This document shows positions 62,093 through 64,000 of a stretch of DNA of 64,000 nucleotides, in pieces (positions within the stretch are counted from its first letter, which is position 1; every line of letters starts with the position of its first letter). This stretch comes from Maribacter sedimenticola (GTDB taxonomy: Bacteria; Bacteroidota; Bacteroidia; Flavobacteriales; Flavobacteriaceae), in contig NZ_FZNV01000001.1 of NCBI RefSeq assembly GCF_900188415.1, forward strand, positions 709,501-773,500, in the 5' to 3' direction. A program made the translations under genes and the position numbers. The notes below the pieces were generated by a model that saw nothing but the letters and a program-made list of their open reading frames with translations, was not told the origin of the DNA and did not search any database.

Positions 62093-62974
62093 ATGAAAGT
62101 AGCCATTTATGGTCAAACCTATCAAGATAATGCAATAGAATATCTAATTGAATTATTGGATGAACTAGAGCAAGTAGGTGCCGTTGTCGCTATAGAAGAA
62201 GACTTTTATGAATTATATAAAGATCGTGGGGCCTCAAAAGGGTATTCCACTTTTACCATAGATCATGGCCTAGACGCAACTTTTGATATGTTCGTAAGTT
62301 TTGGTGGTGATGGTACCATCCTTAGGGCTACGACATTTGTTCGTGATTTAGGCATTCCTATAGTAGGTGTAAATACGGGGAGGTTGGGATTTTTATCCAC
62401 CTTTAAGAAGGAAGATGTCAGGAAAGTGGTCCAAGAGTTTAAGCAAGGTGCCTATACCGTTGTAGAACGTAGTTTGGTGCAATTGAATACCAAAAAATTG
62501 GATCAGGAATTTGGAAACCTTAATTTTGCGCTCAACGAAATTACAGTTAGTAGAAAAGATACTACCTCTATGATTACCGTAGAGACTTTTTTAAATAATG
62601 AATATCTAACATCTTATTGGGCAGATGGACTAATTATCTCGACTCCAACAGGTTCAACAGGGTACTCATTAAGTTGTGGCGGGCCGGTCATAGTGCCTAC
62701 TGCAAAATCCTTGGTGCTCACCCCAATTGCACCGCATAACCTAAATGCCAGACCATTGGTGATTTCAGATGATACGGTTATACGACTTAAGGTTTCTGGC
62801 AGGGAGGAAAACCATTTGGTGTCTTTGGATTCCAGAATTGCCTCTTTGGAGAACGGTGAGGAAATCACTATTACCAAGGCTTCCTTTACAATTAAAATGA
62901 TAGAATATACTTCAGAAAGTTTTTTGAAAACACTTAGGAACAAGTTGCTTTGGGGTGAGGATAGAAGAAATTGA
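62093..62974 (+). CDS. nadK: NAD kinase
   Basis: 293 residues. GGDGT at 71-75 with catalytic D73 and the NTGRLGFLS, SLVQLNTK, NEITVSRKD, TPTGSTGYSLS motifs are diagnostic. It phosphorylates NAD to NADP in the cytoplasm. The start is ATG 62093; ATG 62084 (three residues more) overlaps the CBS gene by 8 bases and is also possible. It forms a two-gene unit with the CBS protein. Confidence 0.97.
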   Translation: MKVAIYGQTYQDNAIEYLIELLDELEQVGAVVAIEEDFYELYKDRGASKGYSTFTIDHGLDATFDMFVSFGGDGTILRATTFVRDLGIPIVGVNTGRLGFLSTFKKEDVRKVVQEFKQGAYTVVERSLVQLNTKKLDQEFGNLNFALNEITVSRKDTTSMITVETFLNNEYLTSYWADGLIISTPTGSTGYSLSCGGPVIVPTAKSLVLTPIAPHNLNARPLVISDDTVIRLKVSGREENHLVSLDSRIASLENGEEITITKASFTIKMIEYTSESFLKTLRNKLLWGEDRRN

Positions 62975-63086
62975 ACTTGGTTTAAAACAATAAATGACCT
63001 CAAACGCTGTTTATCCATTGAGAACAATTTTTTGTTCAGGAATCTAGGTAAAACAGGTTCCGGGCATCAACTGCAAATATTATTTT

Positions 63087-63773
63087 ATGCGTTATATAGC
63101 GTTATTAATGCTACTATTTTCAATGAGTGGCCTGCATTCCCAAACTTATGAAGTGGGTGTTTTTGCTGGTGGCGCAAATACTATTGGAGATGTTGGAAGA
63201 ACCAACTATATATTGCCATCCGATATTGCTCTTGGAGGGGTTTTTAAATGGAACAAAAGTAAACGTTATGCATGGCGGGCCAGTTTAATGTACGGCCAGT
63301 TCACCGCAGACGATAACAAATCTAGTTCTACGGCCAGACAACAACGTGGCTATGTAGTGGACAACCATATTTTGGAGGGTTCCGTTGGTTTGGAATTCAA
63401 TTTTGTAGATTACAACCTTCATAAATTGGGTCCGGCATTTACTCCCTATCTATACACAGGGGTAACCTATTTCAGGTATGACTATGAGTATTTTAATGGA
63501 GGTGTTTTACAGGAAATTAACCAAAAAGATGGTAGTTTTGCCGTGCCAATTACGGCGGGTATTAAGTATCGTATCAATCAGTTTCTTATTTTTGGGGCAG
63601 AAATAGGTGCTAGGTATACCTTTACGGACAACTTGGATGCCAGTAATCCACAGGGTTCCAATTATGAGGAATTTCAATTTGGAAACATTTTTAGTGATGA
63701 CTGGTATGTTTTTTCTGGATTGACATTGACCTATACTTTTGGCAGAAAGCCTTGTATGGATTGTTTTGAGTAA
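63087..63773 (+). CDS. DUF6089-family outer-membrane beta-barrel protein
   Basis: 228 residues with a signal peptide (about 1-18, ending GLHSQ) and an eight-strand-like barrel: YEVGVFAGGANTIGDVG at the start, FKWNKSKRYAWRASLMYGQ, then GYVVDNHILEGSVGLEFNF, TPYLYTGVTYFRYDYEYF, and a closing LTLTYTFGRKPCMDCF with a C-terminal cysteine pair. It has the length and gene position (just before uppS and, in related genomes, bamA) of DUF6089. The function is unknown; an assembly or envelope role is inferred from this order. Its stop is directly followed by the uppS start. Confidence 0.85.
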   Translation: MRYIALLMLLFSMSGLHSQTYEVGVFAGGANTIGDVGRTNYILPSDIALGGVFKWNKSKRYAWRASLMYGQFTADDNKSSSTARQQRGYVVDNHILEGSVGLEFNFVDYNLHKLGPAFTPYLYTGVTYFRYDYEYFNGGVLQEINQKDGSFAVPITAGIKYRINQFLIFGAEIGARYTFTDNLDASNPQGSNYEEFQFGNIFSDDWYVFSGLTLTYTFGRKPCMDCFE

Positions 63774-64000
63774 ATGAACATGAGCAATATAAACGAGATT
63801 GATAAATTAAACGTTCCTAAACATTTGGCCATAATCATGGATGGTAATGGTAGGTGGGCCAAGGAGCGTGGAAAGCTCAGGGTTTTTGGTCATGAACATG
63901 GCGTAAAGACCGTAAGGATAGTTGTCGAGGAATGCGCTCAATTGGGTATAGATTTTTTAACCCTATATACTTTTTCAACAGAGAATTGGAATCGACCAAA
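63774..64000 (+). CDS. uppS: Undecaprenyl diphosphate synthase (isoprenyl transferase), N-terminal part
   Basis: 75 residues are visible before the window ends. The motif [14 protein letters not shown] with catalytic D23, FGHEHG and [11 protein letters not shown] are diagnostic of the cis-prenyltransferase UppS, which makes the C55 lipid carrier for peptidoglycan and other glycans. The ATG at 63774 directly follows the DUF6089 stop; ATG 63780 two codons on is an alternative. The rest lies outside the window. Confidence 0.96.
   Translation, partial: MNMSNINEIDKLNVPKHLAIIMDGNGRWAKERGKLRVFGHEHGVKTVRIVVEECAQLGIDFLTLYTFSTENWNRP

Overview
The window is an AT-rich chromosomal segment from a member of the Flavobacteriaceae (Bacteroidota). 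The evidence is a SprA translocon gene, two PorP/SprF-family proteins, a type B (CHU_C/gliding-type) C-terminal sorting domain, genes without obvious Shine-Dalgarno sequences, and several upstream sequences matching the Bacteroidota promoter form TTTG-N18-22-TAnnTTTG. The coding content is almost entirely chromosomal housekeeping and envelope genes. I see no insertion sequence, prophage, CRISPR array or rRNA operon. I cannot name the genus; a marine glider related to Maribacter or Zobellia is a guess from protein style only.

Layout. 1-4.4 kb: the 3' end of sprA, then gcvH, a VanZ-like membrane protein and a TonB-family protein. 4.5-9.8 kb: a cytochrome oxidase biogenesis block (ctaB, two subunit III proteins, subunit IV, a cysteine-free thioredoxin-fold candidate, SCO, DUF420 and a tiny CxxC membrane protein). 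9.9-19.6 kb: a tripartite efflux locus with four MacB/FtsX-type permeases, two HlyD-type adaptors, one ATPase and one TolC-type channel, apparently made by duplication of a permease-permease-adaptor unit. 19.6-25.3 kb: tsaB, an unknown secreted protein, an MscS channel, a DUF255 thioredoxin-domain protein, dodecin and a NifU protein with a doubled N-terminal domain. 25.4-32.2 kb: an orphan PorP/SprF protein, a VWA lipoprotein, a LytS/LytTR two-component system, a gamma-carbonic anhydrase and fabD.

32.4-40.4 kb: a 1705-residue secreted adhesin-like protein (eight Calx-beta-type modules, calcium-binding repeats, two DUF11 modules, type B sorting domain) followed by its probable PorP/SprF partner and an OmpA/PD40 peptidoglycan anchor. 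40.4-46.1 kb: an Nramp-related transporter without the usual metal motifs, a SanA-like protein, tRNA-Leu(UAA), tRNA-Gly(GCC), mutS and a SpoU methyltransferase. 46.2-55.9 kb: a HPPK-deoxynucleoside kinase fusion, sppA, a queuosine-precursor transporter, a large AsmA-like protein, DUF2797, a GH3-family protein and a small alpha/beta-hydrolase-like protein. 55.9-64 kb: clpX, clpP and tig, a small 4-TM protein, an esterase, pdxJ, a CBS protein, nadK, DUF6089 and the start of uppS.

The parts with most novelty are the duplicated efflux locus with hairpins in its non-coding gaps, the two uncharacterised small proteins of the oxidase cluster, the divergent Nramp protein, the adhesin-PorP-OmpA cassette, and a terminator-like hairpin between the two tRNAs. 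No part is clearly an undescribed defence or mobile system. All family names come from recognising sequence motifs by eye, without database searches.
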